This document shows, piece by piece, positions 50,252-59,169 of a stretch of DNA of 64,000 bases. Numbering within the stretch: the first letter of the stretch is position 1; each line of letters begins with the position of its first letter. Where the stretch lies: assembly GCA_963736575.1 (NCBI GenBank), contig CAVTPD010000001.1, forward strand, positions 2,046,001-2,110,000. Direction: 5' to 3'. The position numbers and the translations under genes are program-made. Source of the stretch: CAVTPD01 sp963736575 (GTDB lineage Bacteria > Bacteroidota > Bacteroidia > Cytophagales > JAAEPT01). Below the pieces are notes generated by a model. The model had not been told where the DNA came from. It saw only the letters and a list, made by a program, of their open reading frames with translations, and did no database searches.

Positions 50252-51694
50252 ATGAAAATTTTACTAACTGGCGTAACGGGTTATATTGGCAGAAGGTTAT
50301 TACCAATACTTTTAAACAACAATCACACCGTATATTGCTGCGTAAGAGATAAAGCTAGGTTTTCATTAGAGGGCCTTGATCAAGAGCTTATAGAAATAAT
50401 AGAAGTAGATTTTCTAAAAAAAGAAACACTTAAAAATCTACCTAAAGACATTGATGCCGCATACTATCTTATACATTCTATGACTTCTAGCACTAACGAT
50501 TTTACAAAGCTAGAAACAGAGACAGCCAAGAATTTTAAAAACTACATAAACACAAGCACCGCCCGCCAAATTATTTTTTTAGGCGGAATTAGTAATTCTA
50601 GTACTCTTAGTAAACATTTAGAGTCTAGAATGCGTGTTGAAAGCATATTAAATGAAGCAAATTGTGGATTAACTGCATTAAGAGCGGGTATTATAGTTGG
50701 TTCTGGTAGTGCATCATTTGAAATCATAAGAGATTTAGTAGAAAAACTACCCTTTATGATTACTCCAAGATGGGTGAATTCTAAATGTCAACCTATTGCT
50801 ATTAAAAACGTAATAGAATTTCTGAACAGGGTTTTACTAAAAGAAAATTTATTCAATAAGCAATTTGATATTTCTGGGCCGGAAACATTCACCTATAAAG
50901 AAATGTTACTCTTGTATGCAAAAGCTAGGGGACTTAAAAGAGTGATTTTTACGGTACCAATAATGACACCCAGATTGTCTTCCTATTGGTTGTATTTTAT
51001 AACCGCTACTTCTTATAAGCTAGCAGTTAACCTAGTTAATAGCATGAAGATTGATGTTGTTGCAACTCCAAATACCATAGCTATGGATTTAGAAATTAAC
51101 TTAATCTCATACAATACTGCCATAGAAAATGCTTTTGCTAGAATTGAGCAAAACATGGTAATTAGTAGTTGGAAAGATGCGATTATAAGCAGCAATTTTA
51201 ACAAAAACTTAAGCCAATATATAACCCCACCAACAAACGGTTGCTTTATAGAGGAGTCTACTAAAGTAATACCTTATGATACTGATAAAGTACTTGAAAA
51301 CATTTGGGCTATTGGTGGATATAGAGGATGGTACTATGCCACATGGCTCTGGAAAATCAGAGGATTTATTGATAAATTATTTGGTGGTGTAGGTTTAAGG
51401 AGAGGAAGAACTAATCAATTGAGTATTTACGATGGTGACTCAATTGATTTTTGGAGAGTATTAAAAGCCGACAAAGTTAAACAAAAGCTTTTGTTATATG
51501 CTGAAATGAAATTGCCGGGAGAAGCATGGTTAGAATTCAGCATAGTGAAAGAAAAAAACCAAGACTATTTAAAACAAAGAGCAATCTTTAGACCTATTGG
51601 TATTTGGGGACGGTTGTATTGGTATCTCACTAAACCGTTACACTTTTTTATTTTTAAATATATGCCCAAAAGAATAATTGACTTTAAGCCGTAA
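50252..51694 (+). CDS. SDR-family NAD(P)-binding protein with C-terminal DUF2867
   Basis: 480 residues. The N-terminal Rossmann domain (ILLTGVTGYIGRRLLPIL, a G-x-x-G-x-x-G motif; DAAYYLIHSMTS; IIFLGGISNSS) covers about 1-290 and is of the atypical SDR type. The C-terminal half from about 325 (YDTDKVLENIWAIGGYRGWY; AEMKLPGEAWLEFSIV; RPIGIWGRLYWYLTKPLHFF) matches DUF2867, a common fusion partner. The substrate is unknown. Its last 11 nt overlap the convergent HNH gene. Confidence 0.8.
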   Translation: MKILLTGVTGYIGRRLLPILLNNNHTVYCCVRDKARFSLEGLDQELIEIIEVDFLKKETLKNLPKDIDAAYYLIHSMTSSTNDFTKLETETAKNFKNYINTSTARQIIFLGGISNSSTLSKHLESRMRVESILNEANCGLTALRAGIIVGSGSASFEIIRDLVEKLPFMITPRWVNSKCQPIAIKNVIEFLNRVLLKENLFNKQFDISGPETFTYKEMLLLYAKARGLKRVIFTVPIMTPRLSSYWLYFITATSYKLAVNLVNSMKIDVVATPNTIAMDLEINLISYNTAIENAFARIEQNMVISSWKDAIISSNFNKNLSQYITPPTNGCFIEESTKVIPYDTDKVLENIWAIGGYRGWYYATWLWKIRGFIDKLFGGVGLRRGRTNQLSIYDGDSIDFWRVLKADKVKQKLLLYAEMKLPGEAWLEFSIVKEKNQDYLKQRAIFRPIGIWGRLYWYLTKPLHFFIFKYMPKRIIDFKP

Positions 51695-52193
51695 CGCGCA
51701 AAAAGGGTTCCCAATCTTTGTTTGAACGGTCAGAGAATTCTCTTAAAAAATGAGATAAGTTAGGCTTTTTAGGAACAGATCTAAGTATGAGACCCGCTTG
51801 TTTGGGTGTCATATTCCCTTTCTTATTATTGCATTTACTACACGCAGTTATTAGGTTTTTCCAACTAGAATCGCCGCCTTTACTTTTAGGAATAACATGG
51901 TCTAAAGTTAAAGATGCTTTTGTACCACAGTATTGACATTCAAAATTGTCTCGCCTAAAAACATTATACCGGCTCAACACAACATCTTTGTAAGGCACTC
52001 TTATATATCTATTTAACCGGACTACTGAAGGGTGAGGAAAAGTTTCGCTAATGGTTCTAATCTTGTTAATTTCCGATTTAGAGACTAATTCGGCTTTATT
52101 TAAATAAACAAGGATAAAGGCTCTTTCGACATCGCACACGGTTAGTGGGCTAAAATCTTGATTAAGTACCAAAACATTCCCTTTGAGTCCCAT
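51684..52193 (-). CDS. HNH endonuclease domain protein
   Basis: 169 residues. The HNH core is CQYCGTKASLTLDHVIPKSK then GGDSSWKNLITACSKCNNKK, with two CxxC zinc pairs and the catalytic His in LDHV. The N-terminal part (VLVLNQDFSPLTVCDVERAF) is common to a widely conserved standalone HNH family in Bacteroidota and cyanobacteria. No phage or restriction genes are nearby, so a housekeeping role is more likely than defence. Confidence 0.85.
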   Translation of the reverse strand: MGLKGNVLVLNQDFSPLTVCDVERAFILVYLNKAELVSKSEINKIRTISETFPHPSVVRLNRYIRVPYKDVVLSRYNVFRRDNFECQYCGTKASLTLDHVIPKSKGGDSSWKNLITACSKCNNKKGNMTPKQAGLILRSVPKKPNLSHFLREFSDRSNKDWEPFLRVTA

Positions 52194-52316
52194 AAAGCTA
52201 TTTATTTAGATTCGAAATAGGATTTCTCCGTTAAGAAACCACTTTTATATCATTTTATTCCACACTTCAAACATCACTTATCAACAATTTACAAAATATT
52301 AACATAACAGCCTTAC

Positions 52317-53309
52317 CTAGATATCTTTAGTTAACTTTTCAAGCACTTCAATATCATTTTTTGAATCTAAAAATGGATCATTATTAATTAATAAATGACC
52401 ATCTAAATCCACCCAATCTACTTTAGATACCAATGTATTAGCTGCATTAATCCCTAACGATGATTCTGACATACAACCTAAAACTGTTTTTAATCCTTTT
52501 ACTGAAACAGTGTCTATTATGCTATTGGCTGCAGACACTCCCCCTGCTTTCATCAACTTCACATTTACCCCATCAAAAGATTTTACTATTTGGTCTAGCG
52601 GTGTATTCTTTTGAAAGGATTCATCCGCTATAACAGGTATTTCGCTTATCTCTTTTAGCGTTTTATGGTTTTCAAAATCATCTTTATGGAAAGGTTGCTC
52701 TATGTAAGCTGCTTTTAATAAGGCTAATTCCTTTACCCAGTAAGCTGCTTTTTTAAACGAAGAAAAACCTTGATTAGCATCTACAACAAAAGGTTTATTA
52801 GTTACACTAAAATAATCTTCCAGAATACGACCAATCTCTTCTTCGTTTACTTTCAACTTATAATAAGATATCTCAGAATTTTCGGAAATCTTTCTTTCCA
52901 TTATTTCTCTTGAGGAAATCCCTAACGTAAACGATGTTTTTTTCTTACCCTCTGGAGCTTTTAAAAGTTTATTCACAGACGTTTTTAACACCTTCCCTTT
53001 TAAGTTTAATAGAGCTATATCTAAGCCAGAAATGGAAAATATATCATTGGGGTATTCTAAACATAAATTATTAGTATAAGACTGTATATCTAACTCTTCA
53101 ATTTGTTTTGGAAGTGAAATTTTAGAAAAAAATGTACTGGCCTTTTCTACCGTTTCTGGGTAATACGGAGGAAAAACAACTTCCCCCCAAGCAGTATGTT
53201 CACCATAACTTACTAATAAGTACAACGCAGATGTGTAAGCTCTTTCGGTATGAGCAATTTTAAACGGGTATTTATAAAACAGCTTATAGTAGTACAACTG
53301 TATTTTCAT
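52317..53309 (-). CDS. Dipeptide (L-Ala-D/L-Glu) epimerase, enolase superfamily
   Basis: 330 residues. Acid-base lysines Lys151 and Lys153 (SYYKLKV), metal ligands Asp177 (VVDANQGF), Glu204 (IEQPF) and Asp229 (VIADESF), and Lys251 (NVKLMKAGG) match the muconate-lactonizing subgroup. The DLDGHLLINNDPF end matches L-Ala-D/L-Glu epimerases used in murein peptide recycling. Dipeptide specificity varies in the family, so the exact substrate is inferred. Confidence 0.85.
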   Translation of the reverse strand: MKIQLYYYKLFYKYPFKIAHTERAYTSALYLLVSYGEHTAWGEVVFPPYYPETVEKASTFFSKISLPKQIEELDIQSYTNNLCLEYPNDIFSISGLDIALLNLKGKVLKTSVNKLLKAPEGKKKTSFTLGISSREIMERKISENSEISYYKLKVNEEEIGRILEDYFSVTNKPFVVDANQGFSSFKKAAYWVKELALLKAAYIEQPFHKDDFENHKTLKEISEIPVIADESFQKNTPLDQIVKSFDGVNVKLMKAGGVSAANSIIDTVSVKGLKTVLGCMSESSLGINAANTLVSKVDWVDLDGHLLINNDPFLDSKNDIEVLEKLTKDI

Positions 53310-53346
53310 ACAGAAGTATAGACAAAAAATATGCCTTATAAAACAC

Positions 53347-53697
53347 CTACCCTCCCACTCTTTTTACTTTGTAGTTTTCTTTTTGTAGGAGCTCTACAAT
53401 TTTATCTCTAAAATCACCCTGAATCAATATTTCTCCCTCTTTGGCAGAACCACCAACCCCACACTTAGATTTTAACAATTTGCCTAATTCTTTCAAATCA
53501 TCGTCTAAGCCTATAAACCCCGTTATTAACGTTACTTGTTTGCCACCACGGGATTTCTTATCTAATTGAACCCTTAAATTTTGTTCGTTGTTAGGTAAGG
53601 TATCTTGGTTTTCTTCCTCATTATATTCATAATCGAAATCTGATGAGGTAGAAAAAACAATACCAGAGCGGTCTTTTTTATTACGATCTTTAGACAT
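53347..53697 (-). CDS. SUI1/eIF1-like translation factor (YciH type)
   Basis: 116 residues. The SUI1 domain covers about 40-116: LDKKSRGGKQVTLITGFIGL, then LKELGKLLKSKCGVGGSAKE, GEILIQGDF and VELLQKENYKVKRVGG. The Gly-Gly-Lys basic loop and the CGVGG motif are characteristic. Bacterial homologues are thought to influence initiation fidelity. The N-terminal 40 residues are acidic and disordered. It is probably transcribed ahead of the epimerase gene, which starts 37 nt after its stop. Confidence 0.9.
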   Translation of the reverse strand: MSKDRNKKDRSGIVFSTSSDFDYEYNEEENQDTLPNNEQNLRVQLDKKSRGGKQVTLITGFIGLDDDLKELGKLLKSKCGVGGSAKEGEILIQGDFRDKIVELLQKENYKVKRVGG

Positions 53698-53716
53698 AGT
53701 TTAGACGTGTTTAAAA

Positions 53717-53724
53717 CAAAGTTA
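53717..53724 (-). promoter_or_regulatory. -7 promoter element for the SUI1/epimerase operon
   Basis: TAACTTTG on the minus strand matches TAnnTTTG and lies 19 nt upstream of the SUI1 gene start, the same motif and almost the same spacing as ahead of hisH. No clear -33 box is present. Confidence 0.45.
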
Positions 53725-53782
53725 ATTGAACTAACGCTACTTAAAAAGTTAATATAAATAAACAGTTTAAACCACCATAATA

Positions 53783-54160
53783 ATGGGATTAATTTCAGGC
53801 TTATTTGGAAACGCTAGTGTAACCAGCACAGAGGACATTATAGAAAAGTATAAGGAACTGTTTGTTCAGGAAGAACAAATAGAAATGGCTTTTAAATTAA
53901 TTAGGGACGAATACATTTTTACCAATAAACGGCTTATTATAATTGACAGCCAAAGTATTACTGGCAAAAAAAAGTCATTCAAAACAGTTTCTTACAAAGG
54001 AATTAGCCGTTATAGCATAGAATCTGCTGGTCATTTTGATTTAGATGCAGAATTAAACATTTGGATTTCAGGCGAAAAGGAACCCAGTATAAATATGACC
54101 TTTAATAAGAAAGTTAATATTTATGACGTTCAGCAAATTTTAGCAAAACACGTACTTTAG
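53783..54160 (+). CDS. Bacterial PH-domain protein
   Basis: 125 residues. It reads as a single bacterial pleckstrin-homology domain: LFVQEEQIEMAFKLIRDEYI, FTNKRLIIIDSQSITGKKKS, VSYKGISRYSIESAGHFDLD, LNIWISGE. This is the YvbH/bPH_2-like pattern. The function of these small cytosolic proteins is unknown; some bind partners or membranes. Its 3' end overlaps the convergent haloperoxidase gene by 4 nt. Confidence 0.8.
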   Translation: MGLISGLFGNASVTSTEDIIEKYKELFVQEEQIEMAFKLIRDEYIFTNKRLIIIDSQSITGKKKSFKTVSYKGISRYSIESAGHFDLDAELNIWISGEKEPSINMTFNKKVNIYDVQQILAKHVL

Positions 54161-56325
54161 TTTTTCATCAACTTATACGTATTTTTTCCGGCAGAAATAA
54201 TATAAATACCTGCCGGTAGCTCTATTACATTAATTTTTCCATCCACTATTTCAGCGTTATGCTTTTCCCCAATAGAGGACTGAATAGTGACATTTTGATC
54301 AATGGCATCTAAATAAACGTAATCATTAGCCGGATTAGGGAATAGGGTATTGTTTTTACTTTTAAACGCTGAAATGGCTGTTTCAACTGCCTTACCGTTA
54401 AAGAAAGTTTCGGCATAATTAAAGGCCTCTACTCCTATTTCCATTCCAATAAACCTACCGGGCATGTCATCTGCAGGTGGGTGAATACCGCCCCAAATTC
54501 TAGATAAACTAGTTTGGTCTGATGCATCTCTATAAGTAGCCCATTGTAAAACTACATCTACACTTGGGCCTTCTTCAAAAACCAAAAACTCATTCTTTTC
54601 TGCTTTAAAATCACTCATGCCCCCTGGGAAATATGGGTCACCTGTTAGCACAGTCATTAACTCTGCGGCGGCTCTAGAATATACGGAATGTCCAGATACA
54701 TAACCTGCAAAAGGAGGGGTAACAAAAGATGGACGTTGGTATGGCCACCAATTTTCTGCCAGAATCCAACCAACACCTGCTTCATCTGTATCTGGATTAT
54801 TAATATAATTAGGCCCTCTCCAGGCATAAACTTTAATTTTCCCAACATTTTCATTATTGTTGCCGGCTAAAAGATCATCTGCTTTTACCATTTCAATAAA
54901 TCCCTCTCTTAAATTCACTCCTTCTGTAGAGTAATTTTCTTGGTCTGGGTCTGTACATTGGCCTCTGTCACACATGTATCTAATGGCCGAAACAGGACGA
55001 ATATAATCGTACCACCCTTTTATTCCCCAAGCCGATATTGCGGCATCGTGCATAGCACCACCTAAAGCAAAATAAGATTTCACATCCCATTCTAAAGAAT
55101 CTAAAACTTCCCCCTCGCCTTTAAATTTCTTTTCGAATTCTGGGTGATCACCTACATAATTTAAAATAGTAAACCAATGGCCTGGTGGTGTTTCAGAAGA
55201 TGGGCCATCTGCCCAAAACTCGGCTAAAACACGGGTAAAATCACCTCTTGGTACCAGTTGTGGTTCATAGGGCAATCCAGTTTTGGGGTTAACATCATAA
55301 CCTTCGCCAGAATCTCCGCCGTTTTCTACATCATAAAAGTCTTTATACGCTGAATAAGAAGTAGGGTATGTTTGAATATTTCCCATTGAAGCTGGGGAAA
55401 TATCAATCATTACATTATCTGATGGGTCTAAGTGTGAAGACCATATAGAAACCAATTCGAAACTAAAATGGTAGTCTTTTGAACTAGCATCATTAAGATT
55501 GTTGGTAAGATAAGGAGGAACTCCTGGATCATGATATACATAATACTTTTCGCCATCCCTTTCGTAAATATTTAGATCGTCTTCTGTTAAAGAAAATGGA
55601 TAAACTTTACCCCATTCTGGACTTAAAAAGTCTGGTGTGGCTTTGGGCAATGTATTACCACTTTGGTCTACAAAAGTTTCTAAGGCTAAGGGTTGCCATC
55701 TATTGGGGTAACGACAATCTGGGTTACCGGCTAATTGGGGTAAAAGTGGTTTGTTTACAGGTTGGTAATAAAGGTTGGCATAAGCATTTTCTTCGTTAGA
55801 GAAATCTTCTAATCCGTATTGAATAACATTTTCTGCAATGTAATTCCCTAAAGCGGCGGGGTTTCCTGTAGAATAATCGGTAGATGTAAAAGTTATATCG
55901 TACCCCAGTTCAGCCATTAATGCATCACTTTCAGTATACACTTTATTTTTACCCGGTGAACTAGCAAACCGGTGCCTTAATACCGCATAAACTGCGTAAC
56001 TAAGCGTTTTGTTTACATTTTGATTATTCAGATTTTCAGACTGAAAACCTTTAAAAACACATTCGTATCCGTTTCCTGTTTTGCCCAATAAATAGGGTTC
56101 TGAAATACTATCATAAACTGACCATGAGTCATACATAGCAAAAGAAACATGAAATAGATTGCGTGCATGAACAGTAGGTCTGGCAAAATCGGTTCTTATA
56201 GCATCTAAAAGAATATCATTCCATTTTCTAGCTACAGAATGATGATCTGCATTAACAAAAGACATTGCCGCCAAATAGAGAAAAGAGAATAAAAGTAAAC
56301 CCTTAAATTTTTTCATTAAATTCAT
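54157..56325 (-). CDS. Vanadium-dependent haloperoxidase/PAP2-type enzyme, T9SS type A sorted
   Basis: 722 residues; MKKFKGLLLFSFLYLAAMSF at residue 4 may be the true start. A signal peptide ends near residue 26. The complete vanadate/phosphate signature is present: K-x6-RP as Lys436 to Arg443-Pro444 (KGWYDYIRP), SGH at 544-546 (GYVSGHSVYS), and SR-x5-H-x3-D as Arg609, His615, Asp619 (SRIWGGIHPPADD). The last 65 residues are a type A T9SS sorting domain (LFPNPANDYVYLDAI; LPAGIYIISAG). Members may oxidise halides with peroxide or act as acid phosphatases; sequence alone does not decide. Predicted to be secreted. Confidence 0.85.
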   Translation of the reverse strand: MNLMKKFKGLLLFSFLYLAAMSFVNADHHSVARKWNDILLDAIRTDFARPTVHARNLFHVSFAMYDSWSVYDSISEPYLLGKTGNGYECVFKGFQSENLNNQNVNKTLSYAVYAVLRHRFASSPGKNKVYTESDALMAELGYDITFTSTDYSTGNPAALGNYIAENVIQYGLEDFSNEENAYANLYYQPVNKPLLPQLAGNPDCRYPNRWQPLALETFVDQSGNTLPKATPDFLSPEWGKVYPFSLTEDDLNIYERDGEKYYVYHDPGVPPYLTNNLNDASSKDYHFSFELVSIWSSHLDPSDNVMIDISPASMGNIQTYPTSYSAYKDFYDVENGGDSGEGYDVNPKTGLPYEPQLVPRGDFTRVLAEFWADGPSSETPPGHWFTILNYVGDHPEFEKKFKGEGEVLDSLEWDVKSYFALGGAMHDAAISAWGIKGWYDYIRPVSAIRYMCDRGQCTDPDQENYSTEGVNLREGFIEMVKADDLLAGNNNENVGKIKVYAWRGPNYINNPDTDEAGVGWILAENWWPYQRPSFVTPPFAGYVSGHSVYSRAAAELMTVLTGDPYFPGGMSDFKAEKNEFLVFEEGPSVDVVLQWATYRDASDQTSLSRIWGGIHPPADDMPGRFIGMEIGVEAFNYAETFFNGKAVETAISAFKSKNNTLFPNPANDYVYLDAIDQNVTIQSSIGEKHNAEIVDGKINVIELPAGIYIISAGKNTYKLMKN

Positions 56326-56429
56326 AAAACAAAATAACTTTTCTAGAGTAGAATTTTAAATTTACAGTTTAATACAAATATTTTTAGAATAGTAACTTTA
56401 AGTTAAACTTTTACCATTCGTATTTTACA

Positions 56430-57938
56430 ATGAATACTGAAATAAACGAAAGCCAGTTACCCTCATACAAAGATAATACCAAAGATAACATTCATAAAGT
56501 TATCTTAGAAGATGCTTTAGCAGGTTATTGGGACTGGGATATCCCTAATAATTATGAATATCTAAGTCCTAGATTTAAGTCTATGTTGGGGTTTCAGGAG
56601 GATGAATTACCGCATTCACCCGAAGCATGGCAAAATTTAATTTTCCAAGAAGATTTACCTCATGTGGTTGAAAACTTTAACGCTCACGTTAAAAGTAGAG
56701 GAAAAGTAGCGTTTAACAACACTGTACGCTACCGGCATAAAAACGGAAGTACCGTATGGGTTAATTGTACTGGCAGAATGGTAGAATGGCTACCCGACGG
56801 TTCCCCAAAAAGAATGGTAGGTTGCCACATTGATATAACCGATAGGATTATCTATGAAAACAACCTTAAAATAAGCGAAGAACAATTTAAAGGTTCTTTT
56901 AAATTTTCTGCTATTGGAATGGCTATTGTTTCATTAGAAGGAAAATGGGTTGCAGTCAACAATAAACTTTGCCAATATTTAGATTATACGGCAGAAGAAT
57001 TAAAAGCAACAACATTTCAAGACGTAACTCATCCAGAGGACCTTGAAACAGACTTGGGATACCTTAGTGAAATATTGGAAGGCAAAAGAGAAACCTACCA
57101 AATGGAAAAAAGGTATTTCAAAAAAAACAGAGATATTATCTGGGTAGTTTTAAGTGTATCACTTGTAAAAGATTACGATGGTAACCCCGTTCATTTTGTG
57201 TCTCAGATAGAAGATATTAGCAACCGTAAAAAGGCTGAAAAAGAACTTCAAGAATACTTAAGCATTATTCAGAATCAAAATAAACGTTTATTAAATTTTG
57301 CTCATATTGTTTCTCATAACCTCCGCTCCCATTCAGGAAATCTGGAAATGATGTTACGTTTTATTGAAAACGAAACCGATGAAGATGAGTTAACTAAAAT
57401 GATGGGACATTTAAACAGTATTTCAACTTCTTTATCAGATACCATTGCCCATTTAAATGATGTTATAACTATTCAAACACAAAAAGGGGTTGAGGTTGAA
57501 GAACTAAATATTGAAAAATATGTGCAATCTGCTATTGATATATTAAAAGCAGATATAATGAGTAACAATGCTGTTACAAAGATAGATACATCTAAAATAA
57601 ATTTAGTTAAATTTAACCCAGCTTATTTAGAGAGTATAATTATCAACCTTTTATCTAACGCTATTAAATACAAACATCCAGATCGTGATCCTGAAATACT
57701 TATTACCACCCATCTAGAAAACGATAGGGTTGTTATGGAGTTTTCAGATAATGGATTAGGCATAAACTTAGATAAACACAAAGACAATATCTTTGGCATG
57801 TATAAAACCTTTCACGAACATGAAAACGCTAACGGCTTGGGTTTATTTATGGTTAAAAATCAAATAGAATCTTTAGGCGGAAATATAAGTGTAGAAAGTA
57901 CTGTAGGCGAAGGTTCCAAATTTATAATTAAATTTTAA
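56430..57938 (+). CDS. PAS-PAS sensor histidine kinase, soluble
   Basis: 502 residues without membrane helices. PAS domain 1 covers about 25-145 (GYWDWDIPNNYEYLSPRFKS; PAC-like RMVGCHIDITDR) and PAS domain 2 about 150-270 (SFKFSAIGMAIVSLEGKWVA). The phosphoacceptor is His296 in FAHIVSHNLRSHSGN. The ATPase domain spans about 385-502 with the N box (NLLSNAIKY) and G boxes (FSDNGLGINL; NGLGLFMVKNQI). It senses a cytosolic signal. It overlaps the response-regulator gene by one base (TAATG), so they are a pair. Confidence 0.9.
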   Translation: MNTEINESQLPSYKDNTKDNIHKVILEDALAGYWDWDIPNNYEYLSPRFKSMLGFQEDELPHSPEAWQNLIFQEDLPHVVENFNAHVKSRGKVAFNNTVRYRHKNGSTVWVNCTGRMVEWLPDGSPKRMVGCHIDITDRIIYENNLKISEEQFKGSFKFSAIGMAIVSLEGKWVAVNNKLCQYLDYTAEELKATTFQDVTHPEDLETDLGYLSEILEGKRETYQMEKRYFKKNRDIIWVVLSVSLVKDYDGNPVHFVSQIEDISNRKKAEKELQEYLSIIQNQNKRLLNFAHIVSHNLRSHSGNLEMMLRFIENETDEDELTKMMGHLNSISTSLSDTIAHLNDVITIQTQKGVEVEELNIEKYVQSAIDILKADIMSNNAVTKIDTSKINLVKFNPAYLESIIINLLSNAIKYKHPDRDPEILITTHLENDRVVMEFSDNGLGINLDKHKDNIFGMYKTFHEHENANGLGLFMVKNQIESLGGNISVESTVGEGSKFIIKF

Positions 57939-58354
57939 TGGCTAAGAAAAAAATACAGACCGCTTGTATTATTGATGATGATCAGATTTTTGTCTACGGA
58001 ATACAAAAAATGATTAGTGTTCTTGAACTTTGTGAGAACATAATGGTTTTCAAAAATGGTGCGGAAGCAATAAAATACCTTAAACCCGCATTAGAATCCT
58101 CTAAAGATGTGCCCGATGTTATTCTTTTGGATATTAACATGCCTGTCTTAGATGGTTGGGGGTTTTTAGAAGAATTCACAAAAATTAAAACCAAAGACAA
58201 AAAGAAAATCACCATCTATATGGTGTCTTCTTCTGTAGATAACGCTGATATTGAACGCGCTAAGAAGAACGAATACTTAAGTGATTTTGTTATTAAACCG
58301 GTAGCAGAAAAAGATCTTGTAAAAATATTTGATCAAATAGAAGAAATAAAATAA
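57938..58354 (+). CDS. Single-domain response regulator
   Basis: 138 residues, receiver domain only. Acidic pocket Asp13-Asp15 (IIDDDQIF), phosphoacceptor Asp65 (VILLDINMPVLDGW), the Ser in YMVSSS, and Lys in FVIKPV are all present. With no output domain it must act by protein contact, for example on the next gene product or in a phosphorelay. Translationally coupled to the histidine kinase. Confidence 0.92.
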   Translation: MAKKKIQTACIIDDDQIFVYGIQKMISVLELCENIMVFKNGAEAIKYLKPALESSKDVPDVILLDINMPVLDGWGFLEEFTKIKTKDKKKITIYMVSSSVDNADIERAKKNEYLSDFVIKPVAEKDLVKIFDQIEEIK

Positions 58355-58471
58355 TTAAATATCAAAAATTTAAGCGACCATATTGTAAACGCTACACACA
58401 AAGACAAAAAACCGTTTGACAATGGTCTTTTAGAATCTTTTTATTGCTTAGGTGTCTGTTTAAAAGGAAAA

Positions 58472-59167
58472 ATGACGCTTCAGACGGGATTAGAAAAGTT
58501 AACTATTCATAAAAATCAACTTTTCTGTTTGTCTCCTAATGAATTTAGAAAATGGGTGAAACCAGCTAAAAAGAACCAATTCGAAAGCATTTATTTCAGC
58601 ACTAATTTTTTTAACAATTCTCTGCAAAATGCTTATCAACTAAACAATTCTAGTATTTTTTCGCCTTTGTCACCTTTAACGGCTCACATTGAAAAAAAGG
58701 ATAAAAAACTAATTTTAAGATATTTTGACGCCCTTAAAAAAGTATTAGAACATGCTAATGAAGAAGCTGTTCGGTCGCAATTACACGTCTTGTTTCATTT
58801 GTTTACCGCGCTTATAAAACCTACACAAGAAAACCTTGACACAAGACCCGTTGAAATTACCAAAGAGTTTAAGTTGTTGGTAAAAAATCACCATACAGAT
58901 TTAACTAAAGTAACTGAATACGCTACACTTTTAAAGATAACGCCAAAGCACCTTTCTCAGATGGTAAAAGATACTACTGGAATAACTGCCGGTGAAGTAA
59001 TTGAGAAAATACGTTTTGAGGAAGCTAAAAAATTACTTAACAACAACGAAACCAGTATTCAACAAGTAGCTGAAGCGTTAAAATTTAGTGACCAATCTGC
59101 TTTTGGAAAATTCTTTAAGCGCCATTTTGGAGCCTCTCCTCTTCAGTATAAAAAAAATAGATCATAG
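58472..59167 (+). CDS. AraC-family transcriptional regulator, start uncertain
   Basis: 231 residues from the ATG at 58472. The C-terminal 100 residues are an AraC double helix-turn-helix (LLKITPKHLSQMVKDTTGIT; SIQQVAEALKFSDQSAFGKF; KRHFGASPLQYKKNR). The N-terminal part is cupin-like (LTIHKNQLFCLSPNEF). The same frame stays open upstream for 39 codons to the response-regulator stop, and this stretch (KKPFDNGLLESFYCLGVCLK) looks like the missing first cupin strands, yet it contains no ATG, GTG or TTG in frame. The true start may be a rare codon, or the gene may have lost its start. Likely works downstream of the adjacent two-component pair. Confidence 0.75.
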   Translation: MTLQTGLEKLTIHKNQLFCLSPNEFRKWVKPAKKNQFESIYFSTNFFNNSLQNAYQLNNSSIFSPLSPLTAHIEKKDKKLILRYFDALKKVLEHANEEAVRSQLHVLFHLFTALIKPTQENLDTRPVEITKEFKLLVKNHHTDLTKVTEYATLLKITPKHLSQMVKDTTGITAGEVIEKIRFEEAKKLLNNNETSIQQVAEALKFSDQSAFGKFFKRHFGASPLQYKKNRS

Positions 59168-59169
59168 AC

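Noticed and set aside
51684..52193. HNH protein as part of a defence or mobile element
   Set aside because: It is surrounded by housekeeping genes with no restriction, phage or integrase genes, and it belongs to a widespread standalone HNH family.
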